From: Plectrocnemia conspersa
Lineage: Eukaryota > Arthropoda > Insecta > Trichoptera > Polycentropodidae
Assembly: GCA_009617715.1 (NCBI GenBank)
Contig: VTFK01000014.1
Span: forward strand, 1,364,001-1,428,000
Length of the DNA: 64,000 bases
Direction: 5' to 3'
Below are positions 12,248-23,060 of the stretch, piece after piece; position 1 is the stretch's first letter; each line of letters starts with the position of its first letter. The notes under the pieces are model-generated. The model was not told the origin of the DNA, did not search any database, and was given only the letters and a program-made list of their open reading frames with translations. The translations under genes were made by a program, and so were the position numbers.

Positions 12248-12290
12248 TAACACTTTACCTACCGGCAGTTTTACTACAGGATTTTTCGCA
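12248..12290. repeat. Possible solo piggyBac-type terminal sequence
   Basis: TTAACACTTTACCTACCGGC, followed by a T-rich segment, resembles the end TTAACCCATTACCTGCC of the piggyBac relic at 33889. The opposite end was not located. Tentative. Confidence 0.25.
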
Positions 12291-12656
12291 AATCTGCGCG
12301 AATTTTATATGTCTTATTTAAATTTATGTAGTTTTTGCCACGAATATTTCATTGAATTTTATTGAATATATCAATCCATAGATTCAAGCGGTTCTCAACA
12401 TTTAATTCGCCGGAAATTAAAATTAATTATTGCATTTGTTTATTATTTGATTTTAAAATCGATTATCTAGAATTTAAAAATTTAGAAACGAATAATCTAG
12501 GTATTTAAATAATATATTTATAGCAATGGTTTTCAAACATTTTCAAATTTATCAAAACTTTTTTTCCAGCATACTTATTTATATAAAATATATTAAGTAT
12601 TTAAAATTTTCTAATAATGAGCTACTTTAGCTCATATAGAATATCTTATATAATTT

Positions 12657-12675
12657 ATATATATATATATATATA
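12657..12675. repeat. (AT)n microsatellite
   Basis: Uninterrupted AT dinucleotide run of about 9 units. Similar runs occur at 23827-23842, 40174-40192, 40301-40319 and 56993-57019. Confidence 0.9.
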
Positions 12676-12699
12676 AAAAAAAATCACTTCTATCAAGAA

Positions 12700-12925
12700 T
12701 ATACTACTCAGACATTTCAATCGGGACTTGACACTTCCACCACTTCGCTTTCGAATTGGAATAACGTTTGGTCAAACTCGCTTCAAGTGACGGTACACTG
12801 AGACAAGAAAAGCGGTCTTTCAACATTGACCAGCTTAAATTTAGCAGTCACTTGAATCTTAAGAGCTCAACTCGATCTACAAGACGACATGGAGACATTT
12901 TAATATCGAATACCATTAGAGTTTT
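12700..12925 (+). repeat. Dispersed repeat, LTR/5'UTR-like, copy 1
   Basis: By eye this aligns with 21240-21430: the shared blocks are GAAT..A(C)T..(C)ACTC.(A)ACATTTCAA, then GACCAGCT(T)AA followed by AGATT/AATTT and GCAG, then CAACTCGA(T/C)(C/G)T. The order is kept with indels between blocks. No coding content. In copy 2 a TATA box precedes the block, which suggests the transcription-start end of a retroelement or gene family. I cannot name the family. Confidence 0.35.
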
Positions 12926-13265
12926 TGTCATCAGCGCTTACTAGGGTTAAAACTTAATGTATATATTATTAAAATATAGCAGTAATCATGCTAAACTTTA
13001 AATTCGATACGTTTCTTTATTTTTATGTTGTCTTTATAACTATAATTATAATTGGTATTAGTTAATCAGCAACTTTGCAACTGTAACTGCAAATTCTGGA
13101 ACTCCTTTATGTCGGTTTTAAATGAAACGAACGAACTTCATCTCCATGTGATCAGTCTTTTTTTTTTTGTAAGAGGGAAATCTTCAAAAAAGACCAACCA
13201 GAGTTGCTGATATACTGCTTTTACACACAACTATCCTAGAGCTAGTACTCTTGCGTTTCTATTAT

Positions 13266-13870
13266 ATGTCTTCGCTCCTTTAAAATAATGTGTTCTTTAG
13301 AAACGCTTATTCTTTGTTGGAGATTGCTCTAAGCTTCTCTCGTCCTTTTCTTTCGTGGACATAACGCACAATGCGAATTCTTGCTAAGCTGGCCACGCAT
13401 TTTTATCTCTCAGCATGGAGGGGACAATGTTCTCTGTCCCAATGAGACACCCAGGGGTCGCTTCATTTCCTATCCTATTTAGGTAAGAAGCGAAACAGTG
13501 TCCTGTGAGTGCCTGCATCAAGTGATAATTCAGCTCAACGTGAGCTCTTTGTCTCCAGGACTTCAGATTCACGATGGCACTTGACCATGGTCAGCTCTCT
13601 AGCTTATTCCTTTCTTCGCCCATTGTAAAATGCCTGTCTCTCAAAAGCGAGCAGGTCGATGGGGAGAATTCCGGATATAGCCAGGATCGCATCCTCCGAG
13701 ACTGTGCGACTCTTAACGTGCTTCTCCGTTGAACTCTGGCCAGCATGAGCTTTGTTCTTTCCACCCTCATGGAGTCAGACCATACGGGAGCTCCATATAA
13801 AATAATGGAATGGACCACTTTGTTATATAGTCGTCTTTTTTTCGAATTTGATCCGCACCCAGTGCTCAGT
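13266..13870 (-). pseudogene. R1-clade non-LTR retrotransposon ORF2 C-terminal relic
   Basis: Minus-strand frames give, in order, KKRRLYNKVVHSIILYGAPVW (13845-13783 region; read as shorter pieces), LMLARVQRRSTLRVAQS, then VELNYHLMQALTGHCFASYL and NRIGNEATPGC, then LRDKNAWPA and FALCVMSTKEKDERSLEQ (about 13380-13325). L-Y-G-A-P-V-W, the QR..LR block, HLMQALTGHG-F-x-x-Y-L and T-P-x-C are hallmarks of the region after the RT domain in R1-type elements; the zinc knuckle is only partly kept. Two frames and a missing Gly after TGH show decay. The RT core, endonuclease and ORF1 are absent. R1 proper inserts in 28S rDNA; the flanks here are not rDNA, so this is a non-rDNA R1 relative or a displaced fragment. 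Confidence 0.85.
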
Positions 13871-14190
13871 CTGAAGCAAATTAAAAATCGCTACAAATAT
13901 ATGAAAGTTTGAGAAGCTGCGTTCACACAGTGCGACAGCACTGGCCGGTCATCCGTCCCCCCGTAAAAGGCGATTGCCGAAGGATTGCCGGTAAGTAGCG
14001 TATGTATGATATTGCATTACCGCGCCGCGGCCCAATTAGGCATGCCGGCCCAGAGACAATGGCATAATATCTCGTTGCTTACGTATTGCCTCCCGAGCAA
14101 CATCATAATAAATATCATTGACTCACTATCACAAATCACTTTCTTCCCACAGCCGACGCCGCTGCATTATAAAATGCACTCGTGAACAAT
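13871..14190 (+). promoter_or_regulatory. GC-rich island with splice-like signals
   Basis: One of the most GC-rich pieces of the window. It contains CCCAATTAGGCATGCCGG (about 14030-14047, homeodomain core). Positions 13990-13995 read GGTAAGT-like (consensus 5' splice donor), and 14142-14158 a pyrimidine tract ending CCCACAG (consensus acceptor), framing a 160-nt candidate intron on the plus strand. No recognisable protein flanks it. It may be a non-coding exon pair, a 5' UTR or simply a conserved element. Confidence 0.25.
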
Positions 14191-14935
14191 GAACGCATGC
14201 CGTGAATCACGTAACACTACTAACACACACAAAAGTGACATAACTGGGATTGTCACATGACAGAAAAAAAAATGGAAAATGGGTGTTACACGCATGTGTA
14301 TCATAAAACATTTTTACAAATGAGAGAGTGATTGTGGTTTTTAATAAACCGAAACCTAACCTAACCGCTAAAAGTTCGTTCATTTTATTTCGATTAGAAT
14401 CGTCGCGTTTTTTCAATATAAATTTTATTATCTATCAATGTGACAGGATCACCCATAATCGTCGTGTTACAATCAATCTTAGGCACATAATTAAAACAAT
14501 ATTTAGGAAAATGAACCAGTGATGTAGTTCTTTACCAGTGAAAGTAAAATAAAACCGGGATCTATTGTGAACGGTTTATTACCGAAAGAATGTGCTGCGA
14601 AAGCAAAAAATAAATTAATATTTTAATAAGAATAAGTATAATAAAATCAAAGATTACAGTTTCGCTAAAAATAAGCAATAATCCGTCGTAAAAATCAATG
14701 AAGAGGAGGGTCATTGATCTCCTCCCATTTCTCTAATGGTATATAAGCCAGAAATTTGCAATAAAAAAATCAATTTTCAATCGAATTAGAATATGCAAGA
14801 CTTCAGATTTCAAATTTTTTAATCAATACAAGCGGTCATTTAATTGATTTTATGAAAAATAAAACCGCATATGGAATTTTTACAGCAGCTATTCCTTTCA
14901 AAGTCATTTTCGATGACTTTTTCTTACATATCGGG
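14191..14935. other. AT-rich intergenic
   Basis: Open frames here (for example 14207-14416 minus) are low-complexity and overlap on both strands; I regard them as chance. Nothing else seen. Confidence 0.45.
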
Positions 14936-16380
14936 CGGTATTCAAAGACGCAAATTTGGGAGGGCAGGTTGGGCATTCCCCCCCCCTCCTGAATTTAGCC
15001 AAAAAATGTCATGTAATTTAATGAAATACTATGAGTCTTAATGAAAGCAAAATATTAACAAAAATAACCACTAACTAAGCAACATTTGCCCCTCCCACGC
15101 CTGAAAAAAGCTTAAATGACGTCCCTTATTTTAAATAAAAAATTCTCGGGTTATTCCTCTATATAAAAAAATATTAAATAATATTAAAATTAATGATAAA
15201 AAAAAATTTTATATATAAGAAACAGAAAATTGCAATGAAAAAAATGAAAAAATCAAACAAAAATTGGCTCCCCTTGAAATAGCCAAAAAAAAAAAAATGA
15301 AATGTTTATGATTCTTAATGAAAACAAAATATTTACAAAAATTGGCAACATTTGCCCCTCCCACGCCTGAAAAAAAAGCTTAAATGACCTTATTTTAAAT
15401 AAAATTTATCTATAAAAAATGCATTTAAATTTAATTAAAAATATATTATGAATAAAAAATGAAGGAAAAATATTAACAAAAATAACTTCACTAATTTAGC
15501 CAAAAACATGTAATTTAATGAAATATTATGATTCTTAATGAACGCTTTACAAAAAATAAATAACTAACCAACTTTTGCCCCCCCCCGCCTGAAAAAAGCT
15601 TAAATGACGTCCCTTATTTTAAATTAAAAATTCTCGGGTTATTCCTCTATATAAAAAAATATTAAATAATATTAAAATCAATGATAAAAATATATTTTAT
15701 GAAAAATATAAAAAAAACAGAAAATTGAAATATTAAAAAAAGTGAAATGTTTATGATTCAAACAAAATCTTCATTGGCTCCCCCCCCTTAAATTTATCCA
15801 AAAAAATGCATGTAATTTAATGAAATATTATGAATCTTAATGAAAGCAAAATATTAACAAAAATAACCACTAACTAACTAACTTTTGCCCCCCCCCACGC
15901 CTGAATTAGCTTAACCCTTTGAACGCGGAAATCGACTAAAGTCACCCAATTGATTTTTTTTATCTCTTCACGTCAAAAATCAGTAAAAAAATGCTTTTCA
16001 GGAAAAAACTTTTTTTTGTGAATAAACATAAAATATCATTTTAAATAAATAAAAATTAAAAAATCAGAACATTTAAACACAGTATCAAGGTAAAATTTGC
16101 ATTTTTCAAGAAAAAAACAATGAAATATTATTTTTGATTAACGCGTTCAAAGGGTTGAATGACGTCCCTTATTTTAAATAAAAAATTCTCGGGTTATTCC
16201 TCTTTATAAAAACAATATTAAATAATATTAAAATCAATGATAAAAATATTATTAATTAAAATTTTAAAAAAAATGCACGTCTTACTAAAATCGAAATATT
16301 AAAAAAACGACCATTTATTGGTCAAATTTTCCCCCCCCCTCCCCTCCCAGAAAAAGCTGAAATGATGTCCTTGATTCTAA
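14936..16380. repeat. Tandem array of 4-5 diverged units with C-tracts
   Basis: Units start around 14970, 15268, 15485, 15777 and (partial) 16270. Each carries in order: a C-rich tract, an AATTTAGCCAAAAAATG-like block, TGTAATTTAATGAAATAYTATG, CTTAATGAAARCAAAATATT, AACTAACYAACWTTTGCCCC plus a second C-tract, GCCTGAAAAAAGCTTAAATG, ACGTCCCTTATTTTAAAT, and TTCTCGGGTTATTCCTCTATA. Spacing varies from about 215 to 310 bp because units 2 and 3 have deletions; unit 4 carries a MITE (15911-16158). No coding frame persists. Homology to a named satellite or transposon end is not recognised. The unequal decay implies an old array. Confidence 0.8.
15911..16158. mobile_element. piggyBac-type MITE inserted at TTAA
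   Basis: The left end reads TTAACCCTTTGAACGCG (15911-15927) and the right end CGCGTTCAAAGGGTTGA (16142-16158), a 13-bp perfect terminal inverted repeat bordered by TTAA on the left and TTGA (one substitution) on the right. The internal ~210 bp is A/T-rich and non-coding. The insertion splits a tandem-repeat unit whose siblings read GCTTAAATGACGTCCC with a single TTAA, so the empty site is preserved in cis at 15110, 15600 and elsewhere. TTAA duplication and CCCTTTG-type ends are diagnostic of the piggyBac superfamily. It would depend on transposase from elsewhere. Confidence 0.9.
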
Positions 16381-16735
16381 ACTAAAAAAAATTAAATCTA
16401 AAAGAAACAGTCTCGAATCTATCTTGCAAAAATATATTTTAAAATATGTAATTCCAACGTAATCATATCAGAATACATTTTCACCGGTCGATATATATTT
16501 TATCTGACAGGTTCTAGAAAAATTATATGATTTTAACTTTTCCATATGTAGTAATATAAACATTTACATACATTGTTCACATGCGATGTATAAATGTTTT
16601 AGTATAGGTGTATTTTTCATTGAAGTGCAAATATATTTTAACCAGTAGATATATTTCTTCAAGCGAAAATATAATTTAAAATTATATGCTGCTCTATAAT
16701 GTATATAAAACTCAATTTGACAGTTGCGAAACGTC
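16381..16735. other. AT-rich spacer
   Basis: No feature recognised. Confidence 0.5.
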
Positions 16736-17060
16736 CATTTGCTGTCAATCCCAAACCGAACCTAATTCTAGTTTTAGAAGTACAACTCATCTCTCAGGGA
16801 AAACAAGCGGAACAAATACAGACAGATGTCGCATCTTTGTTATAAAAATATGATAGCTATGCTTACCGATCTTACTACGGACTTTTATATGAGAGCATTA
16901 GTCAAAGTTTATTCAAACCGAATTTTGGTCAATGAGGGTGCAAAAACAATTATCACTTCTCAAAAAAATAAAAACATATTTTTTTTTTAGAAAAAAATTG
17001 ACAACACTGCACGAATAGTGTGAGAGGTTCCAACTGTAGGTCGAGTGCAAGAAGTGTGAG
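16736..17060. repeat. Foldback-family member 1 (left-arm side only)
   Basis: Matches 49083-49345 in order: AACTCATCTCTCAGG, ...GTCGCATCT, AAAAATATGATAGCTAT, TTACTAYGGACTT, GTCAAAGT.TATTCAAACC, TTTTGGTCAATRRGRG.GCAAAAACAATTATCACTTCTCA. The central palindromic core and right arm of the 49.4 kb copy are missing. The tail contains GGTTCCAACTGTAGGTCGAG and AAGAAGTGTGAG, with a weaker match at 28518-28565. Non-coding. Family unnamed. Confidence 0.75.
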
Positions 17061-18360
17061 TAACCCTAGTTCTTATAAAGTACCATTTATTTTTATTTAA
17101 CAATGTATTTTCTGGAACGTATTTACTGCGTAAATCAAGAGATGAGAGTATAAATATAAATATATACGACATGATTTGTAACGGGATTTAATGAACTCCT
17201 GCATAGATTCTAATCTTAATTTGTGAAAATGGTTATACCATGTTTATCGAAGCTTTCACATACAATAAAAAAAAAAATGTAGATTTTTTAGGCGTTTACT
17301 AATGCGTTTAGTAGCTTTGTCAATTTCTTAATATATGTTAATAACAAAATAAGAAAGCGGTTATCATAATTTAAATTATGTTTAAATCATTGCACTTATT
17401 AAAAAAAAAAAATTATAATCTTACGTAAATAAAAAAATGCTTAAATGTTTATTATGGTAATTAATTAATAAGCTATGATATAATTTACTTGCAATGTACT
17501 AAAGAATACTAAAATCGACTACATAAATTTCATAAAACTGGTTTCTATTAAAGCGATATTTTTAATTAAAAATGAAAATTTATATTGTACGAGTTTTTTT
17601 ATATATTATATATAGACGTAATTAATTGTCAGAAGTTCAAAGGTCGTTGAAATTTTCATTCAGTTGTTTTTTACAACGGTTTAATAACCGACAATTATAT
17701 AAACAGTCAAGAGTAACAGGAAAAAATTGCGTTTCCATTTTCCTTAACCTTTTACCTAGAAGTGGTATGCGATTCAATATAATCCATTAAATAATTAAAA
17801 TATTTTATTTATGTGTTTCATTATAATATAAATTTAATATACTACGTGAGGCGGCATAGAAAATGTATTTTAATGGAAATGATTAATTTTGCAACATTCG
17901 GTGGTATTAAAATCGAACAATAAGAACGGTAGCAAAAAATCTGATCTTGAAATAACATTTTGGAATGATCTCCTTGGACTTGGGTATGCAAAAAATCGCT
18001 ACACGATGGTGGGTGTTACAATTTACATTTGCCGTATGAATGATACATTTTTTGCCGTGGATTTAATAAGTCGATCCTCATTTTTTCATCATTAAATTAG
18101 GGTCAAGTATGGTTCGTTCCAAGAACATCTGCCTACCTCGATGAAAGAGAAAATATCAAAACAATATAATAGATACAGAGTACACAAAAATATGTTGTGT
18201 AATAATTAAAAATGATAAAAATGACTGGAGAGTATATACGAAATATTATATGCGAGAGAGCTGTACGGTTATATTTTCTAAAATCTGTCTAGTCTAGGAT
18301 GTATTATATAAGCACAATTAGAGCAACGAAAAAATTTAAAACAGTTAATCTTGCATCACA
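17061..18360. other. AT-rich intergenic
   Basis: No supported gene. A 68-residue plus-strand frame at 17889-18095 has some non-repetitive composition but no recognisable family and no splice context I trust. Confidence 0.45.
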
Positions 18361-18960
18361 TGGGTGAGCAATTTTCATGTCTAAAGTTCATTTCTTCACC
18401 TTAGATTGTACCAGGACAGCGTTGCCCATCGCTTCAATGCCTAACCAATCGATCATTCGGTGAGTCAAAAAAATATGTATTACAAATAACTATTAACTAT
18501 CATAAAATATATTCACGTCTTGAGTGTATGTGTGAATAAATATTCAGTTTAAAAAAATCACTCACATACCTTTTGTAAGTAAGGTATGCATAAAAGTGAA
18601 TGTGGAGTTACACAATTTGCTTTAACCCATTTTTGTGAGGCATTTTGGCACGAATCAATACGCGCGCATACTATATACATATATTTTTTATTATACACAC
18701 ACATGTCGATAATTATCCATCCAGCTATTATAAATTGGCCAATCGGACATAATCATGACCAAGGGACCATTTGTCCGATTCGCTTCCAAATGAATAAAAA
18801 AAAAACAATTAACGACCTGTGGTATATCTTCCGGTGGTACAAGAGCTGTTGCTCAACAACAACTCACATACACAACTTATGACTGTGCTTTATTTGAACT
18901 GCTCAGTACTGAACGCCTTCATTAATCATGCTTCATACCTAGGTATCGGAGTTACCTATG
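18361..18960. promoter_or_regulatory. Moderately complex stretch with CCAAT-like sites
   Basis: Mixed-composition patches at 18395-18470 and 18715-18870. The latter contains ATTGGCCAATCGGA (about 18735-18748), a palindromic CCAAT/NF-Y-like site, repeated as TGTCCGATTCGC at about 18770. The ACACACA/ACATATA runs are simple sequence. No firm gene. Speculative regulatory sequence. Confidence 0.2.
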
Positions 18961-19784
18961 TACTGTATTAATTGTACCATTTGTTCTGCTCTGTGTGTAT
19001 GCGCTTTAAAGTATCGTCTTTTTGTGATCATTTTCAAAGCTTTCGCTCTTTTAACGATTCACATACAAAAAGACGAATACACCTTTTTCAACGGTGCTCA
19101 AACCTCTCGAAGATAATTGCTCAAAGGTACATAATTGAAAGTGCTACCGTAAAGTATGCTATAATTTATCAAGGGTATATGAAAAACGTTAATACACGTC
19201 TTCAAATGTTTATATAAAATAGAACACAAATGTTGAGGTTTATTTTTTTTTAAATAAAATATAAATTTAGTATAATAATTTTAGATCATTTAAAATTTAA
19301 ACATACTTAAAGCAGTTCGAGAGGCATGACAGTATGAACTATTTAAAAGACAAAGATTTTAATAAAGTAATGAAATAAATTAGTTTTACTATTTCATCAT
19401 ATAGATAATTATTGTAATCTATATTGTCTAAGAGTTCAGACTAATAATAATTTAAAACAATTCTTTCACAAAATATATAATTTAGTGGCGGCCAACAGAT
19501 GTCACACATACGAAAAATAACGGAATTCCAATGCTTCAACGAGCCAGCAAGATAAGTGTTCACTTATCACAAGATATAAATCTTCGATTTTATTTTTTCC
19601 AAAACCTCCACTAACTGAGATAAAAGTTCGAATATCAGTCGCAGGATGGATGAGACGGGCTCACCGTCGAAGCTAGATTCTTAAATAATTGAATACTTGC
19701 TACATTCTCTGGGGATGATTAAGAGGTCCTCTCTGTGTTGTTAATACAACTGTGAATAAAATCTCCAATGGATAAACTCAGCTA
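18961..19784. other. Intergenic, mixed AT-rich
   Basis: A short open frame at 18972-19217 on the plus strand has no recognisable similarity. Nothing else identified. Confidence 0.4.
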
Positions 19785-19870
19785 TAGCGCTCCCCCAGTG
19801 TCCACAGACTCCAGATGCAGCGCCACCAGAGAGCCTACGCCCTTCGAATACTGCGCTCTCAGCGGGTGCT
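19785..19870. repeat. Short dispersed GC-rich repeat, copy 1
   Basis: Contains GCTCCCCCAG, then GATGCAGCGCCACCAGAGAG and CCTACGCCCTT. 48930-48985 contains the same order: GTTCCCCAGAGG, GATGCTAGAGCACACCAGAG, AGCCTGCGCCTT. Same strand, about 29 kb apart. Family unknown. Confidence 0.5.
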
Positions 19871-20293
19871 ATGTTTTATTTGTTTATATATATTCTGTAA
19901 AAATATAGATTTATATGCAGGTTGTGATAGTCATAGTTACGCACAAATCAGCTAATAAAAATATCAAAAATAACTAACCATAAAAAATGAAAATCGCGCG
20001 AATTTATTTTTGCATATTTTTTTAAATTATTTTACTTTCTTCTGCAAAGTTACCGCGGTTGAGTTTATAAACTGAACTATTTCTTTATTTCTAATTGAAC
20101 GGGAAGATTAACGCATATCATCATAAAAAGGACTATATATAATATTTTTTCACCGTTGAAATAAAAATGGGCTTTTGCTTTTAAAAAGAAACACAATTGC
20201 GAGACCACTTAACAGATTAAATGGGCGCCATAATTAATAAATGCTCAAGATTAATCGCATTGAGAGTAGATAAAGTGCGTAGCCGGTTCCAAT
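19871..20293. other. AT-rich flank of the jockey insertion
   Basis: Nothing recognised apart from the target-site duplication beginning at 20294. Confidence 0.45.
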
Positions 20294-21129
20294 ATGCCTT
20301 ATCGGTTTGATGCGCCGGCAACCGTTGCCTCCGCCTTTAAAAACCGAGCAGGGCAAAAACATTGAATGGAAAACGAGTGTTAGGTACTTACTTAGATTCT
20401 AAATTAAAAATACACGCATATAAAAGAAGTACGGTCTAAAGGGCTTTGCCGCCATTTCTGAGACCCATTTTTTAACAGAAAAAAAAGCGCGTTGACGATT
20501 AAAAACAAAATTTTATTATATAAACAATTAATACGACCGATATTAACATACGCTTGTAATACGTGTAAAAATAATTTTAATAAGTTACAAGTAATTCAAA
20601 ATAAAGCTAAAAAATAATTTATAACACCCCATATTATACTAATTTAAAGAAACTCCACACTCGATATTCTATACCTACAATTAAAAAATCACATTATTAA
20701 TAATACGATAAATTATTACAAAAAATATCTCGCGTGAACATAATAATAAATTAATTGCAAAAAATTGGTAACTATGACAAAGTCACACTTAAATTTCAAG
20801 TATAAACATAAAATGCCTAAGCACATAATGCTTTGATAGCAAATCTGTAACCACGACTTCAATAGCCCCAGTTCGTAAGTGTTATTTTTAATTATGTATC
20901 TTATATTTTATTTATTTTATTTCTTTTTTTTTTCTTATTGTATAAAGGTTTAGTAGTATTTTCTCCTTAAATTTTACTTATTAAATATTGCATAATGTCG
21001 CCTCTATTTTTATTTTAACTATTGTAATTTCGCTTGTAAACATGATAATGGCTAAAAGCCAGAAACATGTAATTTATAACTTGTATAAAACTAAATTATT
21101 TTTTGAAAAAAAAAAAAATGCCTTATCGG
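20294..21129 (+). mobile_element. Jockey-type non-LTR element, 5'-truncated, with poly-A tail and TSD
   Basis: ATGCCTTATCGG occurs at 20294-20305 and again at 21118-21129, directly after a 13-nt A run: a 12-bp target-site duplication around a retrotransposed insert. Inside, the plus strand reads YLDSKLKIHAYK (about 20388-20423), then LYKQLIRPILTYACNT (about 20514-20562) and LQVIQNKAK, then LHTRYSIPTIKKSHY and NFKYKHKMPK near 20790-20822. That is the end of a jockey-clade RT protein (x-L-Y-K-x-x-I-R-P-x-x-T-Y-A, L-Q-x-x-Q-N-K). Stops and frame changes interrupt it. The 3' UTR contains a CATGATAATGGCTAAAAGCC block also found in diverged form at 25.7 and 26.2 kb. RT core, endonuclease and ORF1 are missing. 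A perfect TSD next to a decayed ORF suggests a mutated template or strong local constraint. Confidence 0.85.
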
Positions 21130-21224
21130 CCAAAGAAAATTTATATTCGTAGAAATTCGACAGCCATATTTCGGTCGTCCCATCGAAATGAAAGGTTCAC
21201 AAAATCTATCATGAAGAAACTAGG

Positions 21225-21540
21225 AGTATAAATATTAAGACTCTAGAACACAGGAATCACTTCCACTCGAACATTTCAAGGCACCTAAACTTCAAGAGAT
21301 ATCCAACTTGGACCTTTGGACCAGCTAAGATTGCAGAAACTACCGTTTCTCTCTCTTCGTCCACTGATCCAACTCGACGTCCTGAATCTAGAGCGACTCA
21401 CTTCGGAGACGCCAGCAGCCTACGGACGTATCCACGGACAACCGCGCAACAAACAATCAATCTTTCGTCTTGGCATATTAAACATATCTGACTCTATATC
21501 CTGGATACCGCTTTGAGAGATTTTCTATTCTAATAGTAAA
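21225..21540 (+). repeat. Dispersed repeat with TATA box, LTR/5'UTR-like, copy 2
   Basis: GAGTATAAATATTAAG at about 21226-21241 looks like a core-promoter TATA box. About 30 nt downstream begins the block shared with 12700-12925 (CACTCGAACATTTCAAGG, GACCAGCTAAGATTGCAG, CAACTCGACG). It is GC-richer than its surroundings. One short open frame at 21316-21516 has no family similarity. Candidate LTR or 5' leader of an unnamed retroelement; a host promoter is the alternative. Confidence 0.35.
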
Positions 21541-22849
21541 TATCGATATTGCAGTACAAAAAATATTTAAATTACGTCTTCCATTTTTAACTGATAAGCC
21601 TATAGTTTTTTTAAAAATAATATTCTTGTCTCCCTCAACTAAGTTGTTAAGATAACTGACAGTATCACTGAAATAAAAAATAAAATCTCAGCGAAAATGG
21701 TTCACCTGAGCAAGTAGCGAAACAAACGTTGCTAGTTTAGAAAAGCACCAGAAAAGTGCCACCCAAATCTATTATGTTTGGTCAATAAGGTGAAAAAAAT
21801 AGATTTGTTTATTCTAATTTGTATTAAAATATATATTTTGTATTAAACTATAACGCCAATGTAAATAAATAATTTGACTTAACTCCAACTTAAAAAAATA
21901 ATTGCGCCTTGAACTTGCTACCAGTGGAGCTCACATTAAATCGGCACAATGAAGTTTAGACCGATACAATAAAAATGCGGAGAAAATCCAAAGTTTTAAA
22001 CGCCACAGAAGTTGTTTTAAAAAATATTTTTCTAATGTTTTTTATTTTAGCACAAAAAATAACGAAATTTTGCTCTCTGATAGTAAAAAATATTTTTCAG
22101 AGAAGATAAATATTTTTAAATATAATAAAATATACTTGAATGCTAATTAAAGAATAAAAACTAATGAACTATATTTTGCTTTTATGTGCGATAATTTAAT
22201 CTCCTTTGCTATTTAATCAATAAGCAAAATAAATAAATCCGGTGGTTATTTAAGTAACTAAAGTATCCTTATTTTCCTTAAAGTTAAATAAACAAGTTAT
22301 CGTAACCCAAAAACAATCTGTATAAAACGTATTATCTAAAGGTTATTATGAAATCAATAAAAAAATATATGAAATATACATTTATTTGTGGATTAATTGT
22401 GCTAATATATATAAAATGTAATAATATTTTCACAATAGCATAGTTTATTTGCCTTCTGAATTATTATATAATAGATAAACTATACGTAATATAAAATAAG
22501 AGACTTAATACAAATGGAATAGATATTGTATAGTTAAAAAATATGTACAAAAAAAAATGGAAAAAATATAGATGAAATTTTTAACCTTTAATAAATTTAA
22601 GTCACAACATGAGATCATAGTTTTTTAAAATATCACATTGTTATTCCAGTGATTTAATTCATTGTACTAAAATATTTTTATTTAATATCTTTAGTAACCT
22701 TTCTAGCGTTTAGTTCTAACATATCAATTATAGTTAATGAATATTGTTAACCATAATACGTTATCATTTGAACTATATTCCACCCACATACCTACTCTCA
22801 TATAGCATGAAAAAGGCTTCGATACCAATATGACGCAAGCAAAACATTG
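21541..22849. other. AT-rich intergenic
   Basis: Nothing recognised. Confidence 0.5.
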
Positions 22850-23060
22850 TTCGGCTCATATCATCACTCTCATTTACATATAAAGTGGGCGGTCAGATTA
22901 ATTACCAGTTACCGAAAGGTGTGCTGTATATCCTTCAGCTAAACGAGAGTACAAATGTAAATATTTTTTTAACCCGTGGGCGATTTCATTGAGCACTACG
23001 GTAGCGGAACTATATCTATAATAAATAAATTCTGGCATTCCGCATCCAATTAAAATCAAC
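22850..23060. promoter_or_regulatory. Small complex island
   Basis: Mixed sequence including GGGCGGTCAGATTAATTACC (about 22886-22905, TAATTA homeodomain core) and TTAACCCGTGGGCG at about 22969. No coding potential. Candidate regulatory element. Confidence 0.2.

Noticed and set aside
13266..13870. Site-specific R1 element in 28S rDNA
   Set aside because: The protein is R1-type, but the flanks show no rRNA sequence, so this is not a standard rDNA insertion.
14936..16380. CRISPR-like array
   Set aside because: Units are 215-310 bp, drift together with their spacers, and lie in a eukaryotic transposon-rich context.
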